Positions 8,007 to 16,703 of a stretch of DNA of 64,000 nt are shown in pieces (position 1 is the stretch's first letter; every line of letters starts with the position of its first letter). Position numbers and translations under genes: made by a program. This DNA is from Burkholderiales bacterium C2 (GTDB taxonomy: Bacteria > Pseudomonadota > Gammaproteobacteria > Burkholderiales > Burkholderiaceae_C), in contig SCOI01000010.1 of the NCBI GenBank assembly GCA_005503085.1, positions 124,001 through 188,000 of the forward strand. The letters run 5' to 3'. Below the pieces are notes generated by a model. It was not told the DNA's origin, ran no database searches, and saw nothing but the letters and a program-made list of their open reading frames with translations.

Positions 8007-9439
8007 GCCAGGACCTGCAGGAAAGCCGTCGCGATCGCTGGACCCGCTATCTGGAGGATCTGCAGTCCTTTGCCGCCACCCCGGTGGCGCTGGAGCCGCA
8101 GGGCAAGCTGGTGCGCGTGGCCGGCATGGTGCTGGAAGCCACCGGCGTGCGCGTGCCGGTCGGCTCGGTCTGCGAGATCCATCTGCCGCGCTCGGCCAAC
8201 TCGCGCCGCGGCAGCCCGCCGGTCAAGGCCGAGGTGGTCGGCTTCTCGGGCGACCGCGCCTATCTGATGCCCACCGACGAGGTGCAGGGCCTGTCCAGCG
8301 GCGCGATGGTGCTGCCGCGCCTGTCGCCGCCCAGCGCGCCCAAGCTGGGCAAGCCGCAACACCCCTGGCGCCGCGACGAGGACCGCGGCCTGCACCTGCC
8401 GATGGGCGAAGGCCTCTTGGGCCGCGTGGTCGACTCGCACGGCCATCCGCTGGATCGCAAGGGCCCGCTGGAGCGGGTGCAGGACCGGCCGATGATTCGC
8501 CGCCCGATCAATGCGATGGACCGCGACCCGGTGCGCACCCCGCTGGACACCGGCGTGCGCTCGATCAACGCGATGCTGACCGTGGGCCGCGGCCAGCGCC
8601 TGGGCCTGTTCGCCGGCACCGGCGTCGGCAAGTCAGTCTTGCTGGGCATGATGGCGCGCTACACCCAGGCCGATGTGATCGTGGTCGGCCTGATCGGCGA
8701 GCGCGGTCGCGAGGTCAAGGAATTCATCGAGGACATCCTCGGCGAGGACGGCATCAAGCGCTCGGTCGTCGTCGCCGCGCCGGCCGACGCGCCGCCGCTG
8801 GTGCGCATGCAGGGCGCAACCTATGCCACCGCGATCGCCGAGCATTTCCGCGACCAAGGCCAGCATGTGCTGCTGCTGATGGACTCGCTGACCCGCTATG
8901 CGATGGCGCAGCGCGAGATCGCACTGGCCATCGGCGAGCCGCCGGCCACCAAGGGCTATCCGCCGTCCTGCTTCGCCAAGCTGCCGCAGCTGGTCGAGCG
9001 CAGCGGCAACGGCCAGCCCGGCGAGGGTTCGATCACCGCCTTCTACACCGTGCTGTCCGAAGGCGACGACCAGCAGGATCCGATTGCCGATGCGGCGCGC
9101 GGCATCCTGGACGGCCACATCGTGCTGAGCCGCGAGCTGGCCGAGGCCGGCCACTACCCGGCCATAGACATCGAGCGTTCGATCTCGCGGGTGATGAGCA
9201 ATGTCGCCGAGAAGCCCCATCTGGAGGCCGCACGGCGATTCCGACAGCTGCTGGCCAAGTACAACAAGGCGCGCGATCTGATACAGCTGGGGGCCTATGC
9301 CCCCGGCCACGACCATGAGCTCGATCTGGCCGTGCGCCTGCACACCGATATGAACCGCCTGCTGCAGCAAGACATGCACAGCCCCGCCCAGCTGCAAGCC
9401 AGCGTGGGCCAGCTCGAAGCAGTGGTTAACCAAGCCTGA
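8003..9439 (+). CDS. fliI: Flagellum-specific ATPase FliI
   Basis: FliI is the F1-beta-like ATPase that unloads chaperone-substrate complexes for flagellar export. The 478-residue product has the Walker A motif GTGVGKS at about 205-211, the [15 protein letters not shown] segment, a Walker B-type [20 protein letters not shown] and the [17 protein letters not shown] stretch typical of type III ATPases. ATG 8003 overlaps the fliH stop (ATGA) and gives the normal N-terminus, so it is preferred over an earlier in-frame codon inside fliH. fliJ, its central-stalk partner, follows. Confidence 0.97.
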   Translation: MSQDLQESRRDRWTRYLEDLQSFAATPVALEPQGKLVRVAGMVLEATGVRVPVGSVCEIHLPRSANSRRGSPPVKAEVVGFSGDRAYLMPTDEVQGLSSGAMVLPRLSPPSAPKLGKPQHPWRRDEDRGLHLPMGEGLLGRVVDSHGHPLDRKGPLERVQDRPMIRRPINAMDRDPVRTPLDTGVRSINAMLTVGRGQRLGLFAGTGVGKSVLLGMMARYTQADVIVVGLIGERGREVKEFIEDILGEDGIKRSVVVAAPADAPPLVRMQGATYATAIAEHFRDQGQHVLLLMDSLTRYAMAQREIALAIGEPPATKGYPPSCFAKLPQLVERSGNGQPGEGSITAFYTVLSEGDDQQDPIADAARGILDGHIVLSRELAEAGHYPAIDIERSISRVMSNVAEKPHLEAARRFRQLLAKYNKARDLIQLGAYAPGHDHELDLAVRLHTDMNRLLQQDMHSPAQLQASVGQLEAVVNQA

Positions 9440-9452
9440 AACCGGCCGATAA
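9426..9452 (+). promoter_or_regulatory. Possible internal sigma-28 element before fliJ
   Basis: A perfect GCCGATAA (9445-9452) lies 22 nt before the fliJ ATG at 9474. The upstream part (TTAACCAAG, 9426-9434) is only loosely -35-like and overlaps the fliI 3' end. It may be an internal FliA promoter or chance. Confidence 0.3.
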
Positions 9453-9473
9453 GCGATATACGGAGAGCTATTC

Positions 9474-9935
9474 ATGAGCACCCAAGCCCTCACCATCCTG
9501 CTGGAGCGCGCCGAAGCCGAGCGCGACGACGCCTTGTCGCAGCTGCAGGCGCTGATGCGCCAGGCCGAGGCCGCGCGCAGCCAAGCCGACCAGCTGGGCC
9601 AGTACCGCAGCGAGTACCAGCAGCGCTGGACCCAGACCTTCGCGCGCAAGACCACCATCGACATCGTCGGCTGCTACCAGAACTTCGGTCTGCGCCTGGA
9701 CCAGGCCATCGACCAGCAGGGTTCGGTCAGCCGCTACGCCGAGCAGCGCGTCGAGCGCGCCCGCGAGACCCTGCGCGAGCTGGAGATGCGCGTGGCCTCG
9801 GTGCGCAAGCTGCTGGAGCGGCGCGGCGCGGAACGCGCCCGCATGCTGAACCGCCAGGATCAGAAGGCCACCGACGAGCAGGCCGCCCGTGCGGCGCTGG
9901 CCGCCTTCAATCCGATGATGCGCCTGAGCGCCTGA
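9474..9935 (+). CDS. fliJ: Flagellar export protein FliJ
   Basis: FliJ is a two-helix coiled-coil protein that sits in the FliI hexamer like the gamma subunit of F1 and connects it to FlhA. The 153-residue product is almost entirely helical and charged, with heptad-like patterns in ALTILLERAEAERDDALSQL and in the second helix (VERARETLRELEMRVASVRK). It has a good ribosome site (CGGAGAG) and lies between fliI and fliK, as in other proteobacteria. A perfect GCCGATAA lies just upstream and could give it separate late expression. Confidence 0.93.
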   Translation: MSTQALTILLERAEAERDDALSQLQALMRQAEAARSQADQLGQYRSEYQQRWTQTFARKTTIDIVGCYQNFGLRLDQAIDQQGSVSRYAEQRVERARETLRELEMRVASVRKLLERRGAERARMLNRQDQKATDEQAARAALAAFNPMMRLSA

Positions 9936-9952
9936 GCGACCGGGGACCCGCG

Positions 9953-11275
9953 ATGAACAGCCTTCATTCCACCAGCACACCGTTCCTGGGCCTGGGCGGC
10001 AAGCCACCCGCCGCGTCCGGCAACAGCCCCCTGCTCTCGGCCTCGGCCAACGATGTCGCGGCCAGCTTCTCGGAGCTGCTGCGCGGCAGCGGCGCCAAGC
10101 CTGCGGCGATGCCCCAGCCGGTCGAGCCGGTGCGGCCCTCTCCCACCCAGCAGGCCCAGCCCAGCCAGCCGGCGCCGCCGCCCAAGGCCGACGCCGGCCC
10201 GACCCAGGCTCAAGCGCAGGCCAAGACCGACCGCGCCAACAGCCAGGAACGCGAGACCCTGGCCCGCCAAAGCCAGGCCCGCAGTGCCCAGGCGCGCAGC
10301 GAGGCCGCGGCCGGCCGCAACGCCGAGCGTGCGGCCAAGCCCGAGACAACCGGTGTCAAGGACGGCAAGGTAGCCGCTGAAGACAAGAACACGATCGACG
10401 GCCCGACCTCCTCCGAGACCACGGTCGAGATCGAAACCGAACAGAAGACCGCACAGCCGGGTGAACCGGCGCTCGCCGCCACGCTGACACCGCTGCCGAT
10501 AGACGCCAAGGCCATCAAGGCCGGCGCGAACGAGGAAGGCAAGACCGAGGCCCGCAGCGGTGCCGCCACAGCCAAGAGCGGCAAGACCCAGCTCGCCGAC
10601 ATCGGCGGCAACGCAGCAACTGCCGCAGCCACCGGTGCAACAGCTGGCGCCAGCATGCGGGACACGACACCGGCCGCCGGCATCGCGCTCGAGGGCCTGC
10701 AGGCCAGCGCCGCCAAGCCGGCCGCGCCGGCGAGTGCCGGCAGCGCCACGCCATCGTTCGAGGCCGTGATGAATGCCGCCCAGGCCCAGCTGGCCCAGGG
10801 CGGCATCGACGCCAGCGGCCCCTCGGCCGCGAGCGCGCCGGCCGCCAGGCTGGAGCTGGCCCAGCCGCTGCACAGCCCGGCCTTCGGGCCGGAGATGGCG
10901 GCGCGCCTGAGCCTGCTGGCGGCCGAGGGCGTGCAGCAGGCCCAGCTGCATCTGAACCCGGCCGAGATGGGCCCGGTCTCGGTGCAGATCGTCGTCGAGG
11001 GCCAGCAGGCACAGATTTCCTTCCACAGCGACCAGGCCGACACCCGTGCAGTGCTGGAGAACAGCCTGCCGGAACTGGCGGCAGCCTTGCGCGAGAGCGG
11101 GCTGACCTTGAGCGGCGGTGGCGTCTTCCAGCAGGCCCGCAATCCTGAAGAGCAGGCGCAGCCATCGGGTGATGGCCGCAGCGCTGTGCGCGCCAGCGCC
11201 GAGGACAGCGCCGTGCCCGTCAGCACGCCGGCCCGCACGACGGCCACCCGGGGCGTGTTGGACCTTTATGCCTGA
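9953..11275 (+). CDS. fliK: Flagellar hook-length control protein FliK
   Basis: FliK is the secreted molecular ruler that measures hook length and switches export specificity through FlhB. The 440-residue product has a long low-complexity Ala/Pro/Gln/Thr region (about 20-290), as expected for the disordered ruler. A globular C-terminal Flg_hook domain follows, with LHLNPAEMGPVSVQIVVEG and FHSDQADTRAVLENSLPEL, the family's most conserved stretch. It lies 17 nt after fliJ and ends the first export operon. FlhB is not in the window. The N-terminal region evolves fast and its exact length is strain specific. Confidence 0.94.
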   Translation: MNSLHSTSTPFLGLGGKPPAASGNSPLLSASANDVAASFSELLRGSGAKPAAMPQPVEPVRPSPTQQAQPSQPAPPPKADAGPTQAQAQAKTDRANSQERETLARQSQARSAQARSEAAAGRNAERAAKPETTGVKDGKVAAEDKNTIDGPTSSETTVEIETEQKTAQPGEPALAATLTPLPIDAKAIKAGANEEGKTEARSGAATAKSGKTQLADIGGNAATAAATGATAGASMRDTTPAAGIALEGLQASAAKPAAPASAGSATPSFEAVMNAAQAQLAQGGIDASGPSAASAPAARLELAQPLHSPAFGPEMAARLSLLAAEGVQQAQLHLNPAEMGPVSVQIVVEGQQAQISFHSDQADTRAVLENSLPELAAALRESGLTLSGGGVFQQARNPEEQAQPSGDGRSAVRASAEDSAVPVSTPARTTATRGVLDLYA

Positions 11276-11389
11276 GCGGGCGTGAACATGATCGGCAAAA
11301 CCCGGCTTTTCGGCGCTTGGCCCGGCCCATATGGCCGAATAATGCGAGTTATCGGCGGCCTGCACGGGCCGCGTTGACAAGGAGTTGAT

Positions 11390-11959
11390 ATGGCTACAGC
11401 CGCCGCCGGCGATGCGGCCCCCGCAGGCGGGGGCAAGAAGAAGCTCGTCATCATCGTGGTGGCCGTGCTGGTGCTGGCCTTGGTGGGTGTTGCCGCGCTG
11501 CTGCTGCTGAAGAAAAAGCCGGCCGAGGACGAAGATGGCGAGTCCGCCGCCCCGGCGGCCGCCCATCACGCCGAGGTCAAGCCCGGCACGCCGCCGGTGT
11601 TCGTGCCGCTGGAGCCCTTCACCGTCAATCTGGCCGACAAGGAAGTGGACCGCTTTGCCCAGATCGGCATCACGCTGGAAGTGGCCGACGCCAAGTTCGC
11701 CGAGCAGCTCAAGCTCTATATGCCGGCGATCCGCAGCAATGTGCTGATGGTGCTGTCGCACAAGACCTCGGTCGAGCTGCTGACCCTGGAGGGCAAGGAA
11801 AAGCTGGCACGCGACATCATGCGCGAATCGCTGCGCCCGATGGGCATCGAGATCGACGACGAGGACGACGAGGGCACGACGACGAAGAAACGCAAGAAGA
11901 AGCGCGCGGTCGTCAGCCCGATCAGCAATGTGCTGTTCTCCAGCTTCATCGTCCAATAG
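11390..11959 (+). CDS. fliL: Flagellar basal body-associated protein FliL
   Basis: FliL is a single-pass inner-membrane protein that surrounds the stator and supports torque. The 189-residue product has a transmembrane helix at about 16-40 after a Gly/Ala/Lys start, then a periplasmic FliL domain (FVPLEPFTVNLAD, SHKTSVELLTLEGKEKLARDIM). Near the C-terminus an acidic run (DDEDDE) is followed directly by a basic run (KKRKKKR) before SPISNVLFSSFIVQ; this insertion is unusual. A strong AAGGAG ribosome site precedes the ATG. The 114-nt gap after fliK may hold a separate promoter. Confidence 0.94.
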   Translation: MATAAAGDAAPAGGGKKKLVIIVVAVLVLALVGVAALLLLKKKPAEDEDGESAAPAAAHHAEVKPGTPPVFVPLEPFTVNLADKEVDRFAQIGITLEVADAKFAEQLKLYMPAIRSNVLMVLSHKTSVELLTLEGKEKLARDIMRESLRPMGIEIDDEDDEGTTTKKRKKKRAVVSPISNVLFSSFIVQ

Positions 11960-11971
11960 CGATTCACCATC

Positions 11972-12976
11972 ATGAATCAGCAAATCCTGTCGCAAGACGA
12001 AGTCGATGCCCTGCTGCAAGGCATTACCGGCGAGAGCCAGAAGCTCGAAGCGGAAGAGGAGCAGGTCGGCGGCATACGCGACTACAACCTGGCCAGCCAG
12101 GAACGCATCGTGCGTGGGCGCATGCCCACGATGGAGATCATCAACGAGCGTTTCGCGCGCAATATCCGCATCGGCCTGTTCAACTTCATCCGCAAAAGTC
12201 CCGAGGTCGCGATCGGCGGCATCAAGGTGCAGAAGTACAGCGCCTTCTTGCGCGAGATCGTGGTGCCGACCAACTTCAACATCGTCTCGGTCAAGCCGCT
12301 GCGCGGCAACGGCCTGATCGTCTGCGACCCCACGCTGGTGTTTGCGGTGATCGACTCGCTGTTCGGCGGCATCGGCAAGTTCCACGCCCGCATCGAGGGC
12401 CGCGATTTCTCGGCCACCGAGCAGCGCGTGATCCTGCGTCTGGTCGAGGTCATCACGGCCGAGTACAAAAAGGCCTGGATGGGCATCTACCCGCTGGAGC
12501 TGGACTACCAGCGCTCGGAGATGCAGCCGCAGTTCGCCAATATCGCCACGCCCAGCGAGATCGTGGTCTCGACCTCGTTCACGCTGGAGATCGGCGAGAC
12601 CAGCGGCACCGTCTATTTCTGCATTCCCTACTCGACGCTGGAGCCGATACGCGATGTGCTCTACAGCACCACGCAGGGCGACTCCTCCGAGCCCGACCGG
12701 CGCTGGGTCAATTTGCTGAAGCACCAGATCCAGGCGGCCGAGGTCGAGCTGGTGGCCGAGCTGGGCCATGCCCCGGCCACCGTCGAGCAGTTGCTGGCCT
12801 TCAAGCCCGGCGACTTCATCGAGCTGGACCTGGACCCCATCATCAAGACCAAGATCGATGGCGTGCCGGTGTTCGACTGCCACTACGGCACCTCGAACGG
12901 CAAGTACGCCCTGAAAGTAGACAAGATGCTGACCGCCCCGGATGCGGGTTGGCTGGGAGCCCGCGATGCCACCTGA
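11972..12976 (+). CDS. fliM: Flagellar motor switch protein FliM
   Basis: FliM is the C-ring protein that receives CheY-P. The 334-residue product opens with the CheY-P binding peptide (QILSQDEVDALLQGI, matching the family LSQxEIDALL). A CheC-like middle domain follows, with NERFARNIRIGLFNFIRKSPEV, and a C-terminal SpoA domain (about 250-325) that pairs with FliN. It begins 12 nt after fliL and overlaps fliN by 11 nt. With cheY and cheA in the same window, the whole signal path to the motor is present apart from adaptation enzymes. Confidence 0.97.
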   Translation: MNQQILSQDEVDALLQGITGESQKLEAEEEQVGGIRDYNLASQERIVRGRMPTMEIINERFARNIRIGLFNFIRKSPEVAIGGIKVQKYSAFLREIVVPTNFNIVSVKPLRGNGLIVCDPTLVFAVIDSLFGGIGKFHARIEGRDFSATEQRVILRLVEVITAEYKKAWMGIYPLELDYQRSEMQPQFANIATPSEIVVSTSFTLEIGETSGTVYFCIPYSTLEPIRDVLYSTTQGDSSEPDRRWVNLLKHQIQAAEVELVAELGHAPATVEQLLAFKPGDFIELDLDPIIKTKIDGVPVFDCHYGTSNGKYALKVDKMLTAPDAGWLGARDAT

Positions 12977-13403
12977 TAGCCCCTCTCAAGACGAACAGGA
13001 CGCGATGGCGGCCGAATGGGCCGCCGCGCTGGCCGAAGCCAAGCCGGCTGAAGTAGCCGACGAGGTGCAGGCCGCCGCCGAGCAGGTGGCGCCGGCCAGC
13101 TTTGCGAACTTCACGCCGACGCCCAGCAATATGCCGGGCAGCGACATCAATATGATTCTGGACATCCCGGTCCAGCTGACCGTGGAGCTGGGTCGCACCC
13201 GCATCCCGATCAAGAACATCCTGCAGCTGGCCCAGGGCTCGGTGGTCGAGCTCGACGCGCTGGCCGGCGAGCCGATGGATGTGCTGGTCAACGGCTATCT
13301 GATCGCCCAGGGCGAGGTGGTGGTGGTGAACGACAAGTTCGGCATCCGGCTGACCGATATCGTCACGCCCTCGGAGCGCATGCGCCGCCTGAGCAAGGCC
13401 TGA
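12966..13403 (+). CDS. fliN: Flagellar motor switch protein FliN
   Basis: FliN is the smallest C-ring component and docks FliH for export. The 145-residue product has an acidic Ala-rich N-terminus (about 1-60) and a SpoA domain (DIPVQLTVELGRTRIPIKNIL, GSVVELDALAGEPMDVLVNG, DKFGIRLTDIV), the hallmark of FliN. ATG 12966 is preferred: it has a GGGAG ribosome site 7 nt upstream inside fliM, and it overlaps the fliM end by 11 nt, a coupling arrangement. An earlier in-frame ATG at 12942 would add eight residues without a clear ribosome site. Confidence 0.95.
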   Translation: MPPDSPSQDEQDAMAAEWAAALAEAKPAEVADEVQAAAEQVAPASFANFTPTPSNMPGSDINMILDIPVQLTVELGRTRIPIKNILQLAQGSVVELDALAGEPMDVLVNGYLIAQGEVVVVNDKFGIRLTDIVTPSERMRRLSKA

Positions 13404-13468
13404 CCCCCCGAACCCGAGCCCAAGGCCCGAACTCGGGCCGAAAGCCCCGCTTCCAAGCGCGATTGACC

Positions 13469-13484
13469 GGGCCGGGCCCGGCCC
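13469..13484. repeat. 16-nt perfect GC palindrome before fliO
   Basis: GGGCCGGGCCCGGCCC reads the same on both strands and lies 12 nt before the fliO ATG. A second hairpin, GGCCCG/CGGGCC with a 4-nt loop, lies upstream between fliN and this site. No T-tract follows. It could mask the fliO ribosome site or mark an mRNA processing point. Confidence 0.5.
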
Positions 13485-13496
13485 ACAATCGGCGGC

Positions 13497-13853
13497 ATGA
13501 GCAACAACCTCCTGCCTATCTTCTGGTTCTTCGCCATCCTGGCGCTGATACCGGCCCTGCTGTGGCTGCTCAAGCGCACGCCGCTGGGCGGTGCAGCCGG
13601 CACCCATGGCCAGATGCGCACCGTCGCGGTGCTGCAGCTCTCGCCGAGCCAGCGCCTGGTGACGGTCGAGGTCGGCCAGGGCGAGGACCGCCGCTGGCTG
13701 GTGCTGGGCGTCACCGCGCAGCAGATCAGCACCCTGCATGTGCTGCCGCCGCAGCCCGAGGGTGCCGCAGGCCCGGCCGCCACCGCCCCGTTCGCGCAGA
13801 TGCTGATGGCGCGGCTCAAGAAAGATGGCAGCGGAGACCAGCGTGCGCCCTGA
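13497..13853 (+). CDS. fliO: Flagellar biosynthetic protein FliO
   Basis: FliO is a small bitopic membrane protein that helps the FliP ring assemble. The 118-residue product has one transmembrane helix near the N-terminus ([22 protein letters not shown]) and a cytoplasmic FliO domain with [21 protein letters not shown] and [13 protein letters not shown], the family signature. The gene is separated from fliN by 93 nt containing GC-rich hairpins, and its end overlaps the start of fliP. The ribosome site is weak. Confidence 0.92.
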   Translation: MSNNLLPIFWFFAILALIPALLWLLKRTPLGGAAGTHGQMRTVAVLQLSPSQRLVTVEVGQGEDRRWLVLGVTAQQISTLHVLPPQPEGAAGPAATAPFAQMLMARLKKDGSGDQRAP

Positions 13854-14619
13854 TTCCCGCCGTCATTCCTGGCTCCGGCAAGGCCTGACCCTGCTGATTC
13901 TGCTGTCCGGCGCCGCTGCAGCGCTGGCCCAGGCCGGCGGTGCGCCCGCCACCCTGCCGCTGATCATCGGCCAGGGTGCCGGTGGCAGCAGCTACTCGGT
14001 GCCGATCCAGACCCTGCTGTTCTTCACCGCCCTGGGCTTTCTGCCGGCCGTGCTCTTGATGATGACCGGCTTCACCCGCATCGTCATCGTGCTCTCGCTG
14101 ATGCGCCAGGCCCTGGGCACCCAGGCGGCGCCGCCGAATCAGGTGATCGTCGGCCTGTCGCTGTTCCTGACATTCTTTGTGATGAGCCCCACCTTGGACA
14201 AGGTCTATGCCGAGGCCTGGCAGCCCTACTCGGCCGGCACCATCGGCTTCGACGTGGCGCTGCAGCGCGCCGAGGTGCCGATGCGCGGCTTCATGCTGAA
14301 GCAGACCCGCCAGGCCGATGTCGCGCTGTTTTCGCGCCTGGCCAAGCTGGAGGGCGAGATCAAGCCCGAGGACGTGCCCTTCAAGGTGCTGGTGCCGGCT
14401 TTCGTCACCAGCGAGCTGAAGTCGGCCTTCCAGATCGCCTTTCTTATCTTCATTCCCTTTCTGGTCATCGACATGATCGTCTCCAGCGTGCTGATGAGCC
14501 TGGGCATGATGATGCTGAGCCCGGTGCTGGTGGCCCTGCCCTTCAAGCTGATGCTGTTCGTGCTGGCCGATGGCTGGAACCTGCTGCTGGGTTCGTTGGC
14601 CGCCTCCTTCGTGACCTGA
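13825..14619 (+). CDS. fliP: Flagellar export gate protein FliP
   Basis: FliP forms the pentameric core of the export gate with FliR and FliQ. The 264-residue product has a cleavable-type signal sequence ([20 protein letters not shown]), then transmembrane segments with the FliP signatures [22 protein letters not shown] and [35 protein letters not shown] 13825 gives a 29-nt overlap with fliO. GTG 13843, preceded by GGAG, is an equally plausible start six residues later. fliQ and fliR follow directly. Confidence 0.95.
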   Translation: MAAETSVRPDSRRHSWLRQGLTLLILLSGAAAALAQAGGAPATLPLIIGQGAGGSSYSVPIQTLLFFTALGFLPAVLLMMTGFTRIVIVLSLMRQALGTQAAPPNQVIVGLSLFLTFFVMSPTLDKVYAEAWQPYSAGTIGFDVALQRAEVPMRGFMLKQTRQADVALFSRLAKLEGEIKPEDVPFKVLVPAFVTSELKSAFQIAFLIFIPFLVIDMIVSSVLMSLGMMMLSPVLVALPFKLMLFVLADGWNLLLGSLAASFVT

Positions 14620-14635
14620 GCCCCGAGACAAGCCC

Positions 14636-14905
14636 ATGGATGCACAACAAGTCTTCACCTTCGGCCAGGAAGGCCTCTACATGCTGCTGCTGGTGGCCGC
14701 GCCGATTTTGCTGACCGTGCTGGCGGTGGGCGTGCTGGTCAGCGTGTTCCAGGCCGCCACCCAGATCAACGAGGCGACCCTGAGCTTTGTGCCCAAGGTG
14801 GTCGCCGCCGTGCTGGTGATGGCGGTGGCCGGCCCCTGGATGGTCACCACCCTGGTCGAGTACATCCAGCGCACCTTGCAGACGATTCCGCAGGTCGTCG
14901 GCTGA
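14636..14905 (+). CDS. fliQ: Flagellar export gate protein FliQ
   Basis: FliQ is the 89-residue two-helix membrane subunit of the flagellar export gate. Both transmembrane helices are clear (LYMLLLVAAPILLTVLAVGVLVSVF and VVAAVLVMAVAGPWMVTTLVEYI). The loop QAATQINEATLSFVPK between them is the most conserved part of the family. It lies 16 nt after fliP and 10 nt before fliR, in the standard P-Q-R order. Confidence 0.96.
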   Translation: MDAQQVFTFGQEGLYMLLLVAAPILLTVLAVGVLVSVFQAATQINEATLSFVPKVVAAVLVMAVAGPWMVTTLVEYIQRTLQTIPQVVG

Positions 14906-14915
14906 CACGGCGTCG

Positions 14916-15680
14916 ATGTTTTCTTTCACCGAGGCCCAACTGCTGCAGTGGCTGACGCCGCTGCTGTGGCCCTTCATCCGCACCTTGGCGCTGTTTGCCG
15001 GCATGCCCATCTTCAGCCAGCGCAATGTGCCGATGCGGGTGCGCGTGGGCCTGGCCCTGTTCGTCTCGCTGGCGGCCCAGCCCTCGCTGCCGCCGATGCC
15101 GGTGGTGCCGCTGGACTCGCCACCGCTGCTGCTGATGCTGATCGCCCAGCAGCTGCTGATCGGCCTGTCGTTGGGCTTTGCGGTGCGCATCGTGTTCGCG
15201 GCGCTGGAGTTCGCCGGCGAGCTGGTGGGCCTGCAGATGGGCCTGAACTTCGCCGGCTTCTTCGACCCCGCCACCGGCAGCCAGGGTACGGCCAGCGCGC
15301 GCTTCTTCGGCGCGATGGTGGCGTTCCTGTTCATCGCGATCAACGGCCATCTGCTGCTGATCAATGCGCTGATCCAGAGCTTCACGGCCTTTCCGGTCGG
15401 CGACGAGCCCTTCCGTTTCCTGCGTGTGGCCCAGCCCCAGGTCTGGGGTGCGCAGATCTTCCATATCGGCCTGTGGATCGCGCTGCCGCTGATCACGATG
15501 CTGATGTTCGTCAATCTGGTACTGGGCGTGATTGCCCGCGTCGCGCCGCAGATCACCGTCTTCGCGGTCGGTTTTCCGCTGACCGTCAGCATCGGCCTGG
15601 TGGGCATGCTGGCCATGCTGCCGCTGATGCAGATGCCTTTTATGGTGGCGCTGGAACGCATGCTGGCCGCCTTCGGCTGA
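14916..15680 (+). CDS. fliR: Flagellar export gate protein FliR
   Basis: FliR completes the export gate and contacts FlhB. The 254-residue product has about six hydrophobic helices and FliR signatures including AALEFAGELVGLQMGLNFAG and IARVAPQITVFAVGFPLTVSIGL. It is the last gene of the flagellar cluster in this window; flhB, which often follows fliR, is missing. It converges with a PEP-CTERM gene 24 nt away, and no intrinsic terminator is evident between them. Confidence 0.96.
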   Translation: MFSFTEAQLLQWLTPLLWPFIRTLALFAGMPIFSQRNVPMRVRVGLALFVSLAAQPSLPPMPVVPLDSPPLLLMLIAQQLLIGLSLGFAVRIVFAALEFAGELVGLQMGLNFAGFFDPATGSQGTASARFFGAMVAFLFIAINGHLLLINALIQSFTAFPVGDEPFRFLRVAQPQVWGAQIFHIGLWIALPLITMLMFVNLVLGVIARVAPQITVFAVGFPLTVSIGLVGMLAMLPLMQMPFMVALERMLAAFG

Positions 15681-15704
15681 AGGCGGCCAGAGCCTGGCAC
15701 TGGC

Positions 15705-16577
15705 TCAGACGCGCGCTCGCCTGCGCACCACCCCACCGACCGCCAGCAGACCCAGTAGCAACATCGCATAGGTCTGCGGCTCGGGCACCGCGCTGACCGT
15801 CAGGCCCGACAAGGTGCCGTTGTAGGCGCCGGCCAAGCTGGCCTGCCCGGTGCTCAGATCGATGCTGTAGAGCGCCGTGGTCAGCGCCGGGCCGGCATCG
15901 ACATTCAGCGCTGCCCAGGCCTGGCCGTTGCCGAGGATCTCGAAGCCATTGGCCCGCAGCACATCGACACCCAGCGAACCGATGGTCGTGATCGTGGGCG
16001 TGTTGAAGGCCGAGGAGGCAAAGGCCAGCGTGTCATTGGCACTGTCGATGTAGTACAGCGCGGTGCCGCCGGCCGGCGCGCCGGCCTGCCCCGGCATCGA
16101 ATTGGTATAGGCGACGGCGGTATAGCCCGGCGCCACGGTGTTGGCGGCATTGCCGACCGCACCGGTCAGCGCATTGACGGCGAAATTGCCGCCGGCCGAG
16201 CTGATCAGCCGCAGCGAGGCGCCGGTGCCGGCATCGGCCACCGGATTGAAGTCCAGGCCATAGGCGAGATTGCCCTGGACCACGGCACTGCTCAGATTGG
16301 CGACAAAGCTGGTCGCGCCGGTCATCTCGTCCAGTGTGTAGAGACGGTTGGACAAGGTCACGCCATAGATCTTGCCGTCCGAGGGCCGCGTGTCGATGCC
16401 GACGAATCGATCACCGGCATCCAGACCGCTGATGTCCTTGTTGACGGCCGCGCCGATATTGGCGGTGTCGAAGCGGGTGAGCTGGTTCTGACTGTTGATG
16501 CCCACCAGGGTAACGGCCTGGGCGGCGCCGGCGCTCAAGACGAGCAAGGCGGCACCGGTGCGAGCGAAGAATTGCAT
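15705..16577 (-). CDS. DUF4394 domain protein with PEP-CTERM sorting signal
   Basis: An exported 290-residue protein of unknown function. It has a signal peptide (about 1-22, ending AGAAQAV). The body has the DUF4394 pattern of repeated beta strands (LVGINSQNQLTRFDT; DRFVGIDTRPSDGKIYGVT; LYTLDEMTGATSFV). The C-terminus is a classic PEP-CTERM tripartite signal: VPEPQTYAMLLLGLLAVGGV followed by the basic RRRARV. PEP-CTERM proteins are processed by exosortase and are often linked to exopolysaccharide or biofilm matrix. Start ATG 16577 has an AGGAGTT ribosome site. No exosortase is in the window. Its place between fliR and a two-component pair suggests no operon. Confidence 0.88.
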   Translation of the reverse strand: MQFFARTGAALLVLSAGAAQAVTLVGINSQNQLTRFDTANIGAAVNKDISGLDAGDRFVGIDTRPSDGKIYGVTLSNRLYTLDEMTGATSFVANLSSAVVQGNLAYGLDFNPVADAGTGASLRLISSAGGNFAVNALTGAVGNAANTVAPGYTAVAYTNSMPGQAGAPAGGTALYYIDSANDTLAFASSAFNTPTITTIGSLGVDVLRANGFEILGNGQAWAALNVDAGPALTTALYSIDLSTGQASLAGAYNGTLSGLTVSAVPEPQTYAMLLLGLLAVGGVVRRRARV

Positions 16578-16703
16578 GGAAGAACTCCTGTGCGTATGCG
16601 CAGACACACCGGCACGAGGCTCTCGGACCGGCGCTGCATGCTCAGTACGCAGCGCCGCGCCAGCGGATGCAGGATTTCGCCAATACCCCCTAAGACTAGG
16701 GAC

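Noticed and set aside
9860-12883. Minus-strand frame of about 1000 codons opposite fliK-fliM
   Set aside because: No recognisable domain; fliK, fliL and fliM are unambiguous.
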